Origin: Candidatus Lithacetigena glycinireducens
GTDB lineage: Bacteria; Coprothermobacterota; HKB111
Direction: 5' to 3'
Assembly (NCBI GenBank): GCA_018725485.1
Contig: QLUP01000011.1
Coordinates: 1-15,913 of the forward strand
DNA: 15,913 bases
Shown: piece after piece, positions 1 to 6,143 of the stretch
How positions within the stretch are numbered: position 1 is the stretch's first letter
Layout: each line of letters begins with the position of its first letter
Made by a program: the position numbers and the translations under genes
The notes under the pieces: generated by a model
The model's input: the letters and a program-made list of their open reading frames with translations, nothing else
What the model was told of the DNA's origin: nothing
The model's database searches: none

Positions 1-779
1 CTTATTGACGTAGAACCAGTAATTAGTTCCTTTTTAAGCTTACTTAATGCCCGCCTTTGCAGTCGGGAAACCTGTACCTGGGAAACTCCTAATTTTTTAG
101 CAATGTCGGCTTGTGGTAGATGATCATAAAATCTCCACTCAATAACTCGTCTTTCGTTACCGGGAAGTTTCTCCAGGGCTGCTTTTAAAAATATCCTTTC
201 ATCTTCATTTTCCTTATCGTAGGAATTAAAGGAAGCTATTTCATTAAATGGTCTTGATTTTTCATCATCATCATTAAATGTGGCATCCAGAGAAAGGGCA
301 TCATAAGAAGCTCCTGCTGACATAGCTTCCATTGCCTCTTCTTCGGTAATCCCAAGTTTAAGGGCTATTTCGCTATACTTGGGAGTTCTTCCTAACTCCT
401 GGGATAACTGGTCAACAGATTTTTGTATTTTTAAACCTAACTCCTGCAATCTTCTCGGTACTTTAATATCCCAGCTTTTATCCCTGAGATACCTTTTCAT
501 TTCACCCAGTATGGTAGGAATAGCATAAGAAAGAAAATCTTTTTTTAAAGAAGGGTCAAACCTCTTAATTGCCTGAACTAAACCGAGAAAACCAACCTGT
601 TCCAGATCTTCCTTATTTATATAGGATTTGAATTTACGGGCTAAATAATAGACAATTCCTCCATAATGGCGGACTAAATCCTCCAGAATGCTCTCATTTT
701 TTTCTTTTTTATAGCTGAGCAGTAGCCTTTCTATATCTTCTTTACTTTTCTGCTCTACCTCACCTCGAAGAAGCAGCAT
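1..779 (-). CDS. SigB/SigF-family alternative RNA polymerase sigma factor (3' end cut by window edge)
   Basis: An uninterrupted frame of 259 codons runs from an ATG at 777-779 off the window edge. Bacillus SigB has about 262 residues, so only a few are probably missing. Region 2 is clear: residues 58-76 carry the core-binding and -10 segment (EDLEQVGFLGLVQAIKRFD), and residues 93-110 (EMKRYLRDKSWDIKVPRR) match the RDK-W and VPRR signature of SigB/SigF/SigG factors. Region 3 follows at about 118-160. Region 4 ends in a helix-turn-helix at about 221-245 (ADIAKKLGVSQVQVSRLQRR). The start lies inside the anti-sigma gene (20-base overlap), so translation is probably coupled; no strong ribosome binding site precedes it. 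As the last visible gene of the operon it is probably co-made with its regulator. Family membership is secure. Whether it acts in stress response or sporulation is inference; the YtxG/YtxH neighbours favour stress. Confidence 0.93.
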   Translation of the reverse strand, partial: MLLLRGEVEQKSKEDIERLLLSYKKEKNESILEDLVRHYGGIVYYLARKFKSYINKEDLEQVGFLGLVQAIKRFDPSLKKDFLSYAIPTILGEMKRYLRDKSWDIKVPRRLQELGLKIQKSVDQLSQELGRTPKYSEIALKLGITEEEAMEAMSAGASYDALSLDATFNDDDEKSRPFNEIASFNSYDKENEDERIFLKAALEKLPGNERRVIEWRFYDHLPQADIAKKLGVSQVQVSRLQRRALSKLKKELITGSTSI

Positions 780-1128
780 GTTTAACTATTCTTACCATTA
801 CCCCCCTTCTGGTATTTGTTCTTTCAACATTATCGGTTAAACAATTAAGTAAAATATTGGTAATATCTTGATCTAAAAAGCATGAATACCTCCGGGGAAT
901 TTCCATTAATAAGTAAAACACTTCGTCTTCCATTTCATAGGAGATTTTTATAGTTCCACGCCTTACTTCAGTATTAAGTAAGCAACCCATTAACTCAGCC
1001 ACGGTAAACTTCAAATCTTCAACTTCTTCAAACCCAAGTCCTGCTTGAGTTGCTGCACCCGAAACAAATAACCTGAGCTGGGTTAGAAATGATTCTTCCA
1101 CGGGGAGAATCAAAAAAGCCTTACTCAC
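760..1128 (-). CDS. RsbW/SpoIIAB-like anti-sigma factor with a degenerate ATP-binding site
   Basis: This 122-residue protein would bind and inhibit the sigma factor encoded next to it. It starts at GTG (1126-1128), overlapping the YtxH stop as GTGA. Residues about 14-51 (LTQLRLFVSGAATQAGLGFE, then EVEDLKFTVAELMGCLLN) line up with the N-terminal half of RsbW, including the EDLK helix. The GHKL ATPase hallmarks are eroded. The N-box E-x-x-x-N has E45 but C49 in place of Asn. No D-x-G-x-G motif is present; that stretch reads MEIPRRYSCFLDQD. The glycine-rich lid before the final helix is replaced by DITNI, and the rest of that helix (LLNCLTDNV) is retained. RsbW and SpoIIAB use ATP to phosphorylate an anti-anti-sigma partner and switch partners. 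This version probably cannot, so release of the sigma factor would need another mechanism. Homology is inferred by eye. Confidence 0.8.
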   Translation of the reverse strand: MSKAFLILPVEESFLTQLRLFVSGAATQAGLGFEEVEDLKFTVAELMGCLLNTEVRRGTIKISYEMEDEVFYLLMEIPRRYSCFLDQDITNILLNCLTDNVERTNTRRGVMVRIVKHAASSR

Positions 1129-1355
1129 TTTTCTTCTTCCAGTATTATTTCTTCTTCGGTCTTTAATATTTCACCGATAACTTTTTTTAGCTCATCAACC
1201 TTTTTAACTAACTCGTTCTTAGCAATCTTGCTGGTTTGAACGATTTTTTTCCTGGTATCTTCTCCAGTTTCAGGAGCATATAATACTCCAAATACTCCTC
1301 CAATTACCAATCCAGCAACAAACCACCCTAAATTGTTAAATATTCTGTCAGACAT
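1125..1355 (-). CDS. YtxH-family small membrane stress protein
   Basis: A 76-residue protein with one N-terminal membrane segment (about residues 8-26) followed by the YtxH hallmark YAPETGEDTRKK (about 26-37), and then a charged helix predicted to be coiled-coil to the end. Family members are membrane-anchored proteins of unknown biochemical role; in Bacillus subtilis ytxH belongs to a stress operon transcribed by SigB and SigH. The start is supported by a strong ribosome binding site (CCTCCT on the plus strand at 1364-1369, eight bases before the ATG) that lies within the last codons of the upstream gene. It overlaps the anti-sigma start by four bases, so the two are probably coupled. Its place beside a SigB-type sigma factor fits a stress regulon. 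Confidence 0.88.
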   Translation of the reverse strand: MSDRIFNNLGWFVAGLVIGGVFGVLYAPETGEDTRKKIVQTSKIAKNELVKKVDELKKVIGEILKTEEEIILEEEK

Positions 1356-1359
1356 TTAA

Positions 1360-1686
1360 TTAACCTCCTTTCTTTTTAATAATTGAAGATACTTTTTTAC
1401 TTATATCTACTACCATTTTCATAGTGCTCAAAAAATATAAAGCACCTGTTACCTGAGGTAATAGATGGGTAGAAACTCTTACTTTATTCAATATTACCCT
1501 GGAATCACGTAAAAGCCCTTTTCCCTCTCTGATTAGTTCCTTACCTTCGTTTTCTACGAAGTAGCTTAATTCTCTGCTGATTTTATCTATCTTTTTTGTC
1601 AATATAAAAGTACTCGAGAGAAATACAATCAGCATAATCCATAAGGGAATTCCTACAAAAACAATTAACACCCAGTTATCTACCAT
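1360..1686 (-). CDS. DUF948/YtxG-like membrane protein
   Basis: A 108-residue protein with a single N-terminal membrane helix (about residues 5-30), then an amphipathic, probably coiled-coil region (about 31-72), a second moderately hydrophobic stretch (about 77-95) and a lysine-rich tail (IIKKKGG). This layout and its position immediately before a YtxH gene match YtxG of Bacillus (DUF948), whose biochemical function is unknown. The ATG at 1684-1686 has a strong AGGAGG ribosome binding site (plus-strand 1695-1700, eight bases upstream). Its last codons form the ribosome binding site of the YtxH gene. The gene starts inside the end of the RseC-like gene (11-base overlap). Assignment rests mainly on architecture and context, so it is less secure than that of YtxH. 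Confidence 0.75.
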   Translation of the reverse strand: MVDNWVLIVFVGIPLWIMLIVFLSSTFILTKKIDKISRELSYFVENEGKELIREGKGLLRDSRVILNKVRVSTHLLPQVTGALYFLSTMKMVVDISKKVSSIIKKKGG

Positions 1687-2101
1687 TACTAAAACCTCCT
1701 TTCATTAACTCTACCACTTTAGGTTGAAAGGAAATAAATTTCCTCAAAATATAAACACAGCTAATACCTATTATAAAACCTAATGTTCCACCAAGCAAGT
1801 AGCCGGTATTGGCATTGTCATTCAAATTACCCCCAATTACCACCCCTGTTATTAAAGCAACCGTAGGTATTAAAAAAACGATAGTAGATAACATAAATAC
1901 AGATTGGTCCGGAATATACACAACCACCCTATCGCCAACAGAAGCATTTTCAAATAAATCATCAGGTAGGTTGGCTTTCAAATTGGGTGTTCTTTTACTG
2001 CAACCCCATCCACAACTCTGGCAATTTGAAGATTCCCCAGGAAAGCATTTTACTTCCACTTCTTTATTATTAATAGAAACTACCTGTCCAGATCTATACA
2101 T
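1676..2101 (-). CDS. RseC/MucC-like membrane protein with N-terminal cysteine cluster
   Basis: A 141-residue protein. A small N-terminal beta-rich domain (about 1-65) holds four cysteines at about 19, 27, 30 and 34 (CFPGESSNCQSCGWGCSK), a plausible iron-sulfur or redox site. Two membrane helices follow (about 68-90 and 102-121), then a short basic tail. The order (cysteine domain, conserved GDRVVV strand, paired helices) is that of the RseC/MucC family, which acts in envelope-stress signalling and SoxR reduction in proteobacteria and accompanies Rnf complexes elsewhere. No Rnf gene is visible here; instead it leads an operon with YtxG/YtxH and a sigma/anti-sigma pair, suggesting redox or envelope sensing (inference). 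The ATG has no Shine-Dalgarno sequence, and the nearest candidate promoter would leave a leader of only about ten bases. Confidence 0.82.
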   Translation of the reverse strand: MYRSGQVVSINNKEVEVKCFPGESSNCQSCGWGCSKRTPNLKANLPDDLFENASVGDRVVVYIPDQSVFMLSTIVFLIPTVALITGVVIGGNLNDNANTGYLLGGTLGFIIGISCVYILRKFISFQPKVVELMKGGFSNGR

Positions 2102-2118
2102 TATTAATATGAATAAAG

Positions 2119-2145
2119 CTACCCGCCGTGCCGTTTGGCTTGAAC
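2119..2145 (-). promoter_or_regulatory. Candidate sigma-B-type promoter for the RseC-YtxG-YtxH-anti-sigma-sigma operon
   Basis: On the minus strand, GTTCAA (2140-2145) is followed after 15 bases by GGGTAG (2119-2124). The sigma-B consensus is GTTTAA, a 13-15 base spacer and GGGTAT, so each half matches five of six positions with correct spacing. The first ATG of the operon lies 17 bases after the -10 element, giving a very short leader. The operon encodes a SigB/SigF-family sigma factor, so positive autoregulation, as for sigB in Bacillus, is the natural reading. The match was found by eye and is untested. Confidence 0.5.
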
Positions 2146-2163
2146 ATTACAAACCTTGTGTCT

Positions 2164-2256
2164 AAAAAGTGGAATCCATTAGAGTACTTCTGCTGGACCC
2201 TGTATATCAGTGTTAAGTTGTATGTCTAGCCTTAACACGTACACGGCAGGATTCCC
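2164..2256 (-). ncRNA. Candidate structured small RNA or leader RNA, family not recognised
   Basis: About 93 nt on the minus strand begin at the position expected for an extended -10 promoter and end in five T (2168 to 2164). The ends pair: GGAATCC (2255-2249) with GGATTCC (2177-2171). A symmetric 4-by-4 internal loop follows, then GTGTAC (2244-2239) pairs with GTACTC (2187-2182) with one mismatch. Stacked directly on this is a perfect 8-bp hairpin, GTGTTAAG (2238-2231) with CTTAACAC (2217-2210), with a 13-nt loop. A 22-nt segment (2209-2188) remains unpaired and would be available for a ligand, protein or RNA partner. The T run two bases after the closing stem suggests termination, although no compact terminator hairpin sits there. 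It does not match 6S RNA, SRP RNA, T-box or the common riboswitch cores that I know. It could be free-standing or a cis leader of the next operon. Confidence 0.5.
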
Positions 2257-2280
2257 TGAATCATTATAACACATTTCAGG
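2255..2280. repeat. Inverted repeat around the -10 element, possible operator
   Basis: CCTGAA (2255-2260) and TTCAGG (2275-2280) form a 6-bp inverted repeat with a 14-base spacer. The -10 hexamer at 2263-2268 lies inside the spacer and the expected start site is at the edge of one arm, so a dimeric regulator bound here would block the promoter. The arms are short enough that chance is possible. Confidence 0.35.
2263..2271 (-). promoter_or_regulatory. Extended -10 promoter for the structured RNA segment
   Basis: The minus strand reads TGTTATAAT, a perfect TATAAT (2268-2263) with the TG extension. Seven bases downstream is a G at 2256, the first base of the GGGAATCC that opens the folded RNA. 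No good -35 is visible at 16-18 bases, which is usual for extended -10 promoters. Confidence 0.6.
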
Positions 2281-2321
2281 ATTGCCAGGAAAATTAAGTA
2301 ATGGAAAAAATATTTGTCCTG

Positions 2322-3146
2322 CTATCTATTGCCATTCTTACCCCTATAAGGTAGGGGTATATACTGTACTGAGGGTTTACTTGAAGGCTGAGGGTACAAA
2401 TCCATAAGTTTATAAATATTAACCGGCATTTCTTTTTTTACCGGTAAACCAAGTCTTGTAGCATCTTCAAAGGTAATTGGGTGGTCGTGAGTCCACCTTC
2501 CTTCAGTCAGTATTTTAGCTAAATCTCTCGCTTTTTCTTCTCCTACCTTATCTTCGAGAAGGTGATGAACTTTTGTTTCTACCTGGTATAAGGCTTTCCG
2601 GGCTATATCTGCAAGTATGAGAATCTTGTCTGATATATCCTGCGGTTCTTTCAAATCCAGAACTCTTACCAGGGAAGCTGCCGGATAGTTACCAATCTGT
2701 GGGTCCACAGGCCCAAGAACTGCGTTTTCGTCCATCACTATTTCATCAGCAGCCAGGGCAATCATAGTTCCCCCCGACATAGCATAGTGAGTAATATACA
2801 TCGTTACTTTAGCAGGATGTTTTTTTAAAGCAAAGGCTATTTGTTCTGAAGCCAGAGTAATTCCTCCAGGTGTATGTAATATTAAATCTATGGGCATTTC
2901 GGGAGAAGTCAGCCTTATAGCTTTTAGTATCTGTTCGGAATCTTCAATGCTAATGTACCTGAAAACTGGAATACCTAAAAAACTAACAGCTTCCTGCCGG
3001 TGTATCATAACGATTACCCGGGAATTTCTTTCTTTTTCTAACTTGCTTATAAAATTAAATCTTCTAACAGATAGAATGCTTTTTTGCATTACCGGGATAA
3101 AGAAACTGATAATTAGGATTGCCAAAAATATCATATAAAAATCCAT
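2322..3146 (-). CDS. Membrane-anchored SDH-family (ClpP-fold) serine protease
   Basis: A 274-residue protein with an N-terminal membrane anchor (about 1-21) and a ClpP/crotonase-fold protease domain of the SDH proteinase family (PF01972), related to SppA. Family landmarks are LILHTPGG (about 88-95), HYAMSGGTMIALAADEIV (about 120-137) with the probable nucleophile Ser124, and the AVLGPVDPQIG segment after it. The C-terminal part has the RWTHDHPIT motif (about 218-226) typical of the family. The substrate is unknown; a role in membrane protein or signal-peptide turnover is inferred from the fold and anchor. The start is firm: AGGAGG (plus-strand 3153-3158) lies six bases before the ATG, inside the end of the rhomboid gene. 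It is the last gene of the housekeeping block; no convincing terminator hairpin follows it. Confidence 0.88.
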   Translation of the reverse strand: MDFYMIFLAILIISFFIPVMQKSILSVRRFNFISKLEKERNSRVIVMIHRQEAVSFLGIPVFRYISIEDSEQILKAIRLTSPEMPIDLILHTPGGITLASEQIAFALKKHPAKVTMYITHYAMSGGTMIALAADEIVMDENAVLGPVDPQIGNYPAASLVRVLDLKEPQDISDKILILADIARKALYQVETKVHHLLEDKVGEEKARDLAKILTEGRWTHDHPITFEDATRLGLPVKKEMPVNIYKLMDLYPQPSSKPSVQYIPLPYRGKNGNR

Positions 3147-3149
3147 AAG

Positions 3150-3788
3150 TTACCTCCTCTGAGAATTTTTTATTGGTAAAGCCCAGATATATCCAGCTAT
3201 GAAACCTCCCACATGTGCCCACCAGGCCACACCCCCTTCAGAAACTACACCCAAACTGGAAAAGCCATATATCAATTGAATAATGAACCATAAACCCAGA
3301 AAGATATAGGCTGGTAGAGCAACCACTGTAATAAACAATCCTAGTGGTACCAAGGTAAGGATTTTAGCCCTGGGGAAAAGCACAAAATACGAGCCTATAA
3401 CTCCTGAAATAGCACCACTTGCTCCTATAAGCGGTAGGTTGGAGTTTAAATCTAAAACTGTATGTGTCATAGTTGCCACTACCCCGGCAGTCAAAAACAT
3501 AACTATAAAGTTTATATGCCCTAATCTATCTTCCACATTGTCTCCAAAAACCCAGAGAAAAAGCATATTTCCCAGAAGATGTATAAAACCTCCATGAATA
3601 AACATGGAACTAAACAGGTCTAATAGAGAGATATTTGAGGGGATAAATCCGAACTCCATAATAAAAGCCATATATTCTTTAGATGAAAGGGAAAGCATAA
3701 AAAGATAAACAGCAATATTTAAAAACATTAGACCGATATTAAAAATACAAAATGTTTTTGCTGGTATATTATCTTTTAAAGGAATCAT
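3150..3788 (-). CDS. Rhomboid-family intramembrane serine protease
   Basis: A 212-residue protein with at least six hydrophobic segments, the usual bacterial rhomboid core. Signature elements are FIHGGFIHLLGNMLFLW (about 63-79, with His70 and Asn74), the nucleophile motif GASGAISG (122-129, Ser124) and AHVGGFIAGY (191-200, His192), giving a complete Ser-His dyad. Rhomboids cleave transmembrane substrates within the bilayer; the substrate here cannot be read from sequence. It begins directly after the RlmB stop codon, with only a weak ribosome binding site, so it probably relies on coupling. Three bases separate its stop from the SDH-family protease start, so the two membrane proteases are likely co-expressed. 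Confidence 0.93.
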   Translation of the reverse strand: MIPLKDNIPAKTFCIFNIGLMFLNIAVYLFMLSLSSKEYMAFIMEFGFIPSNISLLDLFSSMFIHGGFIHLLGNMLFLWVFGDNVEDRLGHINFIVMFLTAGVVATMTHTVLDLNSNLPLIGASGAISGVIGSYFVLFPRAKILTLVPLGLFITVVALPAYIFLGLWFIIQLIYGFSSLGVVSEGGVAWWAHVGGFIAGYIWALPIKNSQRR

Positions 3789-4535
3789 CTATTGGTAAAA
3801 TCTCTGTTTTAAAGCTTCAAAAAGTATAACAGCTGTAGCTACCGAAACATTCAAGCTTTCTATTTTCCCCAGCATAGGAATCTTTACCAGAAAGTCGCAT
3901 TCTTTAACTATATTATCTCTAAGTCCCTTGCCTTCACTACCAACAACCAGGACTAAGGGTATTTTTAAATCTGCTTTAAAATATTCCTTATCGCTTTCCA
4001 TATGTGCACCCACAATCCAGAAACCTTTCTTCTTAAGATTTTTTAATGATGCCAGAAGATTTTTCACCCTGACAATCTTTAAGTGGAATATAGCACCTGT
4101 GGAAGCTTTGACTACTGCTCCGGTTATGGGTGCAGTTCTCCTCTCACTCATAATAACACCACTTACCCCTGCACCCTCAGCAGAGCGCATAATCGCACCT
4201 AAATTATATGGGTCCACTATTTCATCTAATACCAGAATTATGGGGTAAGATAATTTTAATGATTCTGCCAAAATCTCTTCTATATCAGAAAAAGGGAAAG
4301 TTGAAGTTACAGCGATAATTCCCTGGTGATGTCTTGAACCGCAGGTAAAAGAAAGAGTATCCTCACTTACCCTTCTTAAGGGGATGCCACGAGCTTTTAT
4401 TTCTCGCACAATATTATCGTTAAAATGCTTACTCAGGTAAACTTCCTCAATATATTTACCAGCTTTAAGAGCTTCGCTTACTACTTTTCTACCGAATATT
4501 ATTTCTCTTAGTATTTCGGTAGAATCTTGTTCCAT
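3789..4535 (-). CDS. rlmB: RlmB/TrmH-family SPOUT RNA 2'-O-methyltransferase
   Basis: A 248-residue enzyme. The N-terminal RNA-binding domain (about 12-80) begins with the typical [12 protein letters not shown] segment. The SPOUT domain has motif 1 (DPYNLGAIMRSA, 108-119, Asn111), motif 2 (VVGSEGKGL, 197-205) and motif 3 (SLNVSVATAVILFE, 227-240), all intact for S-adenosylmethionine binding in the trefoil knot. RlmB methylates 23S rRNA (G2251 in E. coli), and the Bacillus orthologue (yacO) follows cysS in the same way. Its first 47 bases lie inside the end of cysS, and an AGGA about eight bases upstream supports the start. The exact target nucleotide is inferred; another TrmH-type site is possible. 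Confidence 0.9.
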   Translation of the reverse strand: MEQDSTEILREIIFGRKVVSEALKAGKYIEEVYLSKHFNDNIVREIKARGIPLRRVSEDTLSFTCGSRHHQGIIAVTSTFPFSDIEEILAESLKLSYPIILVLDEIVDPYNLGAIMRSAEGAGVSGVIMSERRTAPITGAVVKASTGAIFHLKIVRVKNLLASLKNLKKKGFWIVGAHMESDKEYFKADLKIPLVLVVGSEGKGLRDNIVKECDFLVKIPMLGKIESLNVSVATAVILFEALKQRFYQ

Positions 4536-5910
4536 AGGAGGAATCCTGAATAATTAAGCCTAAATCCATCAAAGATGTTCTAATCTGGTCAGCTTCATCG
4601 TATTTTCCATTTTCCCGCCTATCCTGTCTATAACTTAAAATCAGCTCAATTATTTTTCTAACTTCTTTATCTTCTTCCACTTTTAAACCTAATATTTCCA
4701 GGGCTAAAACTATCTCTTCTAATACTTTACCCAGTATTAACTGAGACCCACCTTTTATCAGGTTAAGGTCATTTAAAAACTGAAACAACACCCCTAAAGA
4801 ACCAGCATAGTTAAAATCATCAGCTAAATGTTCTTTAAATCTGGTAATAAAGCTATCTAATGCTTGCAAAATACCCTGATCCTCAGGATGCTCTGCACTA
4901 CTACCCTGGTCTATCATCATTTTGAAATGGTAATAAGAATCTTTTAATTTAAGAAGTGTTTCAGCTCCCTCATTTAAAAGCTCGGGATAAAAATCCATCG
5001 GACTGCGATAATGAGATTTCAGGAGGGTGATTCTAACAACCATCGGATCGTAAATCTCTAATACTTTTTTTAGAGAAATCACATTCCCTACCGATTTAGA
5101 CATCTTTGACTCTCTAAGATTAAACAATCCTGAATGCATAAAATACCTGGCATAAGGAGATTCTCCAGAGTACGCTTCAGATTGAGCTATTTCATTTTCA
5201 TGGTGAGGAAATACTAAATCCTGTCCTCCTCCATGAATATCAAAACCCATACCCAGATATTTTAAATTCATAGCAGAACATTCAATATGCCAACCTGGTC
5301 TGCCCGGTCCCCAGGGGCTATTCCAGTAAGGTTCAGAGGGTTTGGCAGATTTCCATAAAGCAAAATCGAGGGCATCCTCTTTAATTTCATTAGCTTCCAT
5401 TCTAACTCCCGATTTTAGTTCTTGAAGTGATTGACCACTTAATTTTCCATAAGCAGGAAAGTTTCTAACCCTGAAATATACATCACCCTCTATCTCATAG
5501 GCAAAACCTTTTTTCACCAGTACTTCAACCATTTCAATAATTTCCGGGATGTGTGCAGCAGCTCTGGGATAAAGAGATGCAGATTTAATATTTAGAGCCT
5601 TCATATCCTCAAGACAGGATTCAATATATCTCTCAGCTAAAAATTGGGGGTGCTCACCAAGTTTATTGGCTTTAGAAATAATCTTATCGTCAATATCTGT
5701 AAAGTTTAAGAGATAAGTAACCTTATTACCATAAGTTTCTAATACCCTCCTTATAACATCAAAGGTAATAAAAGTTTTAGCATGCCCGAGATGAAGGTGG
5801 TCTTGAGGTGTTAAACCGCAAACATACATACTAACTTCACCAGAACGCTTACTCTGGAAATTTTCCTTTTTTCGGGTTAAAGAGTTATAAATTAAAATAG
5901 TGTCTTTCAT
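4489..5910 (-). CDS. cysS: Cysteinyl-tRNA synthetase
   Basis: A 473-residue class I synthetase that charges tRNA-Cys. The catalytic elements are present: HLGH at 40-43 (the HIGH motif), KMSKS at 269-273, and the four expected zinc ligands Cys31, Cys211, His236 and Glu240. GWHIECSAM (206-214) and [14 protein letters not shown] (227-240) are typical. The HIGH region is unusual: it reads [15 protein letters not shown] where most bacterial enzymes have CGPTVYD..HIGNAR. The C-terminal anticodon-binding helices are present, and the protein extends past the usual GTRF end by a few residues that overlap rlmB. It lies 11 bases after the small membrane protein gene, with GAAGG just before the ATG. The neighbouring gltX matches the Bacillus arrangement, but cysE is absent. 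Confidence 0.97.
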   Translation of the reverse strand: MKDTILIYNSLTRKKENFQSKRSGEVSMYVCGLTPQDHLHLGHAKTFITFDVIRRVLETYGNKVTYLLNFTDIDDKIISKANKLGEHPQFLAERYIESCLEDMKALNIKSASLYPRAAAHIPEIIEMVEVLVKKGFAYEIEGDVYFRVRNFPAYGKLSGQSLQELKSGVRMEANEIKEDALDFALWKSAKPSEPYWNSPWGPGRPGWHIECSAMNLKYLGMGFDIHGGGQDLVFPHHENEIAQSEAYSGESPYARYFMHSGLFNLRESKMSKSVGNVISLKKVLEIYDPMVVRITLLKSHYRSPMDFYPELLNEGAETLLKLKDSYYHFKMMIDQGSSAEHPEDQGILQALDSFITRFKEHLADDFNYAGSLGVLFQFLNDLNLIKGGSQLILGKVLEEIVLALEILGLKVEEDKEVRKIIELILSYRQDRRENGKYDEADQIRTSLMDLGLIIQDSSYGTRFYRNTKRNNIR

Positions 5911-5921
5911 CCTGCCTTCAT

Positions 5922-6143
5922 TTAATCCATAGCTGGAGGCAATAGAGGGTCGGGTTGGATAGTATCATTCGGTGGTTTAACAGGGTAAAGACCATTTTGG
6001 ATTTCATTTTCACCCCGATTGAAAAAATGATTATATAATGCTGCCCCAAATAGAAGAGCCATCAAAACAGTGATTAATACTAAAGCAGTAATTACTTTCT
6101 TAAAAAAAGTATTATTGTTTTTCATGATTTGTAAGTATAGCAT
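5922..6143 (-). CDS. Small single-pass membrane protein, function unknown
   Basis: A 73-residue protein, or 67 residues if the second ATG (6125) is used. The first ATG (6143) has AGAAAGG four bases upstream and is slightly preferred; both starts lie inside the end of gltX. A short basic N-terminus is followed by one membrane helix (about 17-38, ITALVLITVLMALLFGAALY) and a short tail that is proline-rich and acidic (YPVKPPNDTIQPDPLLPP). By the positive-inside rule the tail is outside. It occupies the place of cysE between gltX and cysS but is unrelated to serine acetyltransferase. I recognise no family. Coupling to gltX and the membrane-then-tail pattern argue that it is real, but short length leaves some doubt. 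Confidence 0.65.
   Translation of the reverse strand: MLYLQIMKNNNTFFKKVITALVLITVLMALLFGAALYNHFFNRGENEIQNGLYPVKPPNDTIQPDPLLPPAMD

Noticed and set aside
1809-2165. Plus-strand open frame of 118 codons across the RseC-like gene and the intergenic region
   Set aside because: It is antisense to a well-supported gene, has no ribosome binding site and its translation resembles no protein. The other plus-strand frames in the window are also shadows of minus-strand genes.
2164-2256. Assignment of the structured segment to 6S RNA, SRP RNA or a T-box leader
   Set aside because: It is too short for 6S RNA, lacks the GGAAGCAGC-type SRP loop and has no T-box sequence; no amino-acid gene follows it.
2287-2325. 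Rho-independent terminator after the SDH-family protease gene
   Set aside because: A T-rich stretch exists, but the only stem is interrupted and AT-rich (GGACAAA with TTTTTCC), too weak to support a call.
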